A stretch of DNA of 64,000 nucleotides from an uncultured Flavobacteriaceae bacterium (GTDB taxonomy: Bacteria; Bacteroidota; Bacteroidia; Flavobacteriales; Flavobacteriaceae), in assembly GCA_938011315.1 (NCBI GenBank), contig CALLUG010000002.1, forward strand, positions 49,175 through 113,174, in the 5' to 3' direction. Of the stretch, positions 63,752 through 64,000 are shown piece by piece. Numbering within the stretch: position 1 is the stretch's first letter; each line of letters begins with the position of its first letter. Below the pieces are notes generated by a model. The model was not told where the DNA came from, did not search any database, and saw only the letters and a list, made by a program, of their open reading frames with translations. Position numbers and translations under genes: made by a program.

Positions 63752-64000
63752 ATGAATATTTTCAGTTTTACGACACATTTTGATAGTGAAGGGCCTGTCG
63801 CAAGCGTTTTAAATCAGAGCGTGATAAAATAGAGGTTATAATGTCACAATTGTTCTCACACAGAACATTATTGGATAAAGAGTCGCTGGAGTTATGAGTG
63901 TAAAAAATGTAGGTCTTGCACTTCTTTACGAAGTGGCACCATCATGCAGAGTTCCAATCTTTCTTTTCTTATTTGGTACAAAGCCATGTTTTTGATGAGT
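63752..64000 (+). pseudogene. IS1595-family transposase N-terminus, degraded, cut by window end
   Basis: The plus strand encodes an IS1595/ISXO2-like transposase start: MNIFSFTTHFDSEG, then a zinc-ribbon with CHNC and CKKC pairs (63842 onward) and TSLRSGTIMQSSNLSFLIWYKAMFLMS, the usual segment ahead of the DDE domain. Between these parts the first frame has two stops (at 63830 and 63839). The matching residues (CRKRFKSERDKIEVI) continue in another frame from about 63793, then the first frame resumes. Two compensating indels therefore disrupt the gene. The DDE domain and right end are outside the window. No terminal repeats could be verified. Confidence 0.7.

Noticed and set aside
1..64000. 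Search for CRISPR arrays, prophage modules, toxin-antitoxin pairs and secretion or biosynthetic clusters
   Set aside because: No regularly spaced direct repeats, phage structural genes, paired toxin-antitoxin ORFs, or multi-gene biosynthetic sets were seen.

Overview
The window is a 64 kb piece of a low-GC chromosome from a member of the Flavobacteriaceae (Bacteroidetes). I infer this from the gliding-motility lipoprotein gldI in its usual nrnA-gldI-PPIase setting, from families concentrated in this group (DUF5916, DUF3822, DUF4251, HEXXH zinc proteases, fused ResB-CcsA), from promoters of the Bacteroidetes type (TAnnTTTG -7 box, sometimes with an upstream TTG), from the near absence of strong Shine-Dalgarno sequences, and from several TTG/GTG starts. 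The species cannot be named from the sequence alone.

Layout. 0.1-4.4 kb: tspO, then a minus-strand group of methyltransferase, lolD and a DUF5916 outer-membrane protein. 4.5-8.2 kb: msrA-folE, an ECF sigma factor with a 47-residue companion ORF, nth and bcp. 8.3-12.5 kb: a large secreted zinc protease, DUF3817 and MscS-like membrane proteins. 12.7-16.9 kb: tRNA-Pro(TGG), a MITE-like repeat, gpmI, map, a methyltransferase and a cold-shock protein. 17-22 kb: ndk, nrnA, gldI, a cyclophilin-FKBP fusion lipoprotein and malic enzyme. 22-30.6 kb: ccsBA (cytochrome c maturation), DUF4251, kdsB, a RecD-like helicase, an uncharacterised membrane protein, DUF3822 and rsmD. 30.6-38.3 kb: RNase P RNA, dnaX, miaE, ppx-ppk1, and a sodium:solute symporter preceded by a 36-residue single-helix ORF. 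38.3-46.8 kb: PIG-L deacetylase, a lipoprotein, maf, a UbiA-type prenyltransferase, a KdsC-like phosphatase, a Rossmann/DUF2520 protein and rpsA. 47-49 kb: a type II restriction-modification pair inserted between rpsA and mutS2. 49.3-62 kb: mutS2, a DCC-family protein, uvrD/pcrA, an M20 amidohydrolase, an FMN glutamate-synthase-like protein, an M1 aminopeptidase and recG. 62.2-64 kb: two small envelope proteins, a strong terminator hairpin and the degraded start of an IS1595-like transposase.

Most of the window is housekeeping DNA: information processing (dnaX, recG, uvrD, mutS2, nth, rpsA, rnpB, rsmD, miaE), envelope biogenesis (kdsB, lolD, ccsBA, PPIases) and central metabolism (gpmI, maeA, ndk, folE). 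The clearest accessory locus is the restriction-modification pair. Its methyltransferase recognition region resembles Dcm/EcoRII enzymes and its nuclease carries an EcoRII-C-like core, so I predict a CCWGG/CCNGG-type target. I found no CRISPR array, prophage or obviously new multi-gene system. The least explained items are the two very small ORFs (36 and 47 residues), the dispersed repeat ending in TAATACCAATTAT, the large hydrophilic insertion in the symporter, and several housekeeping enzymes that lack domains or metal-site cysteines found in their textbook relatives.
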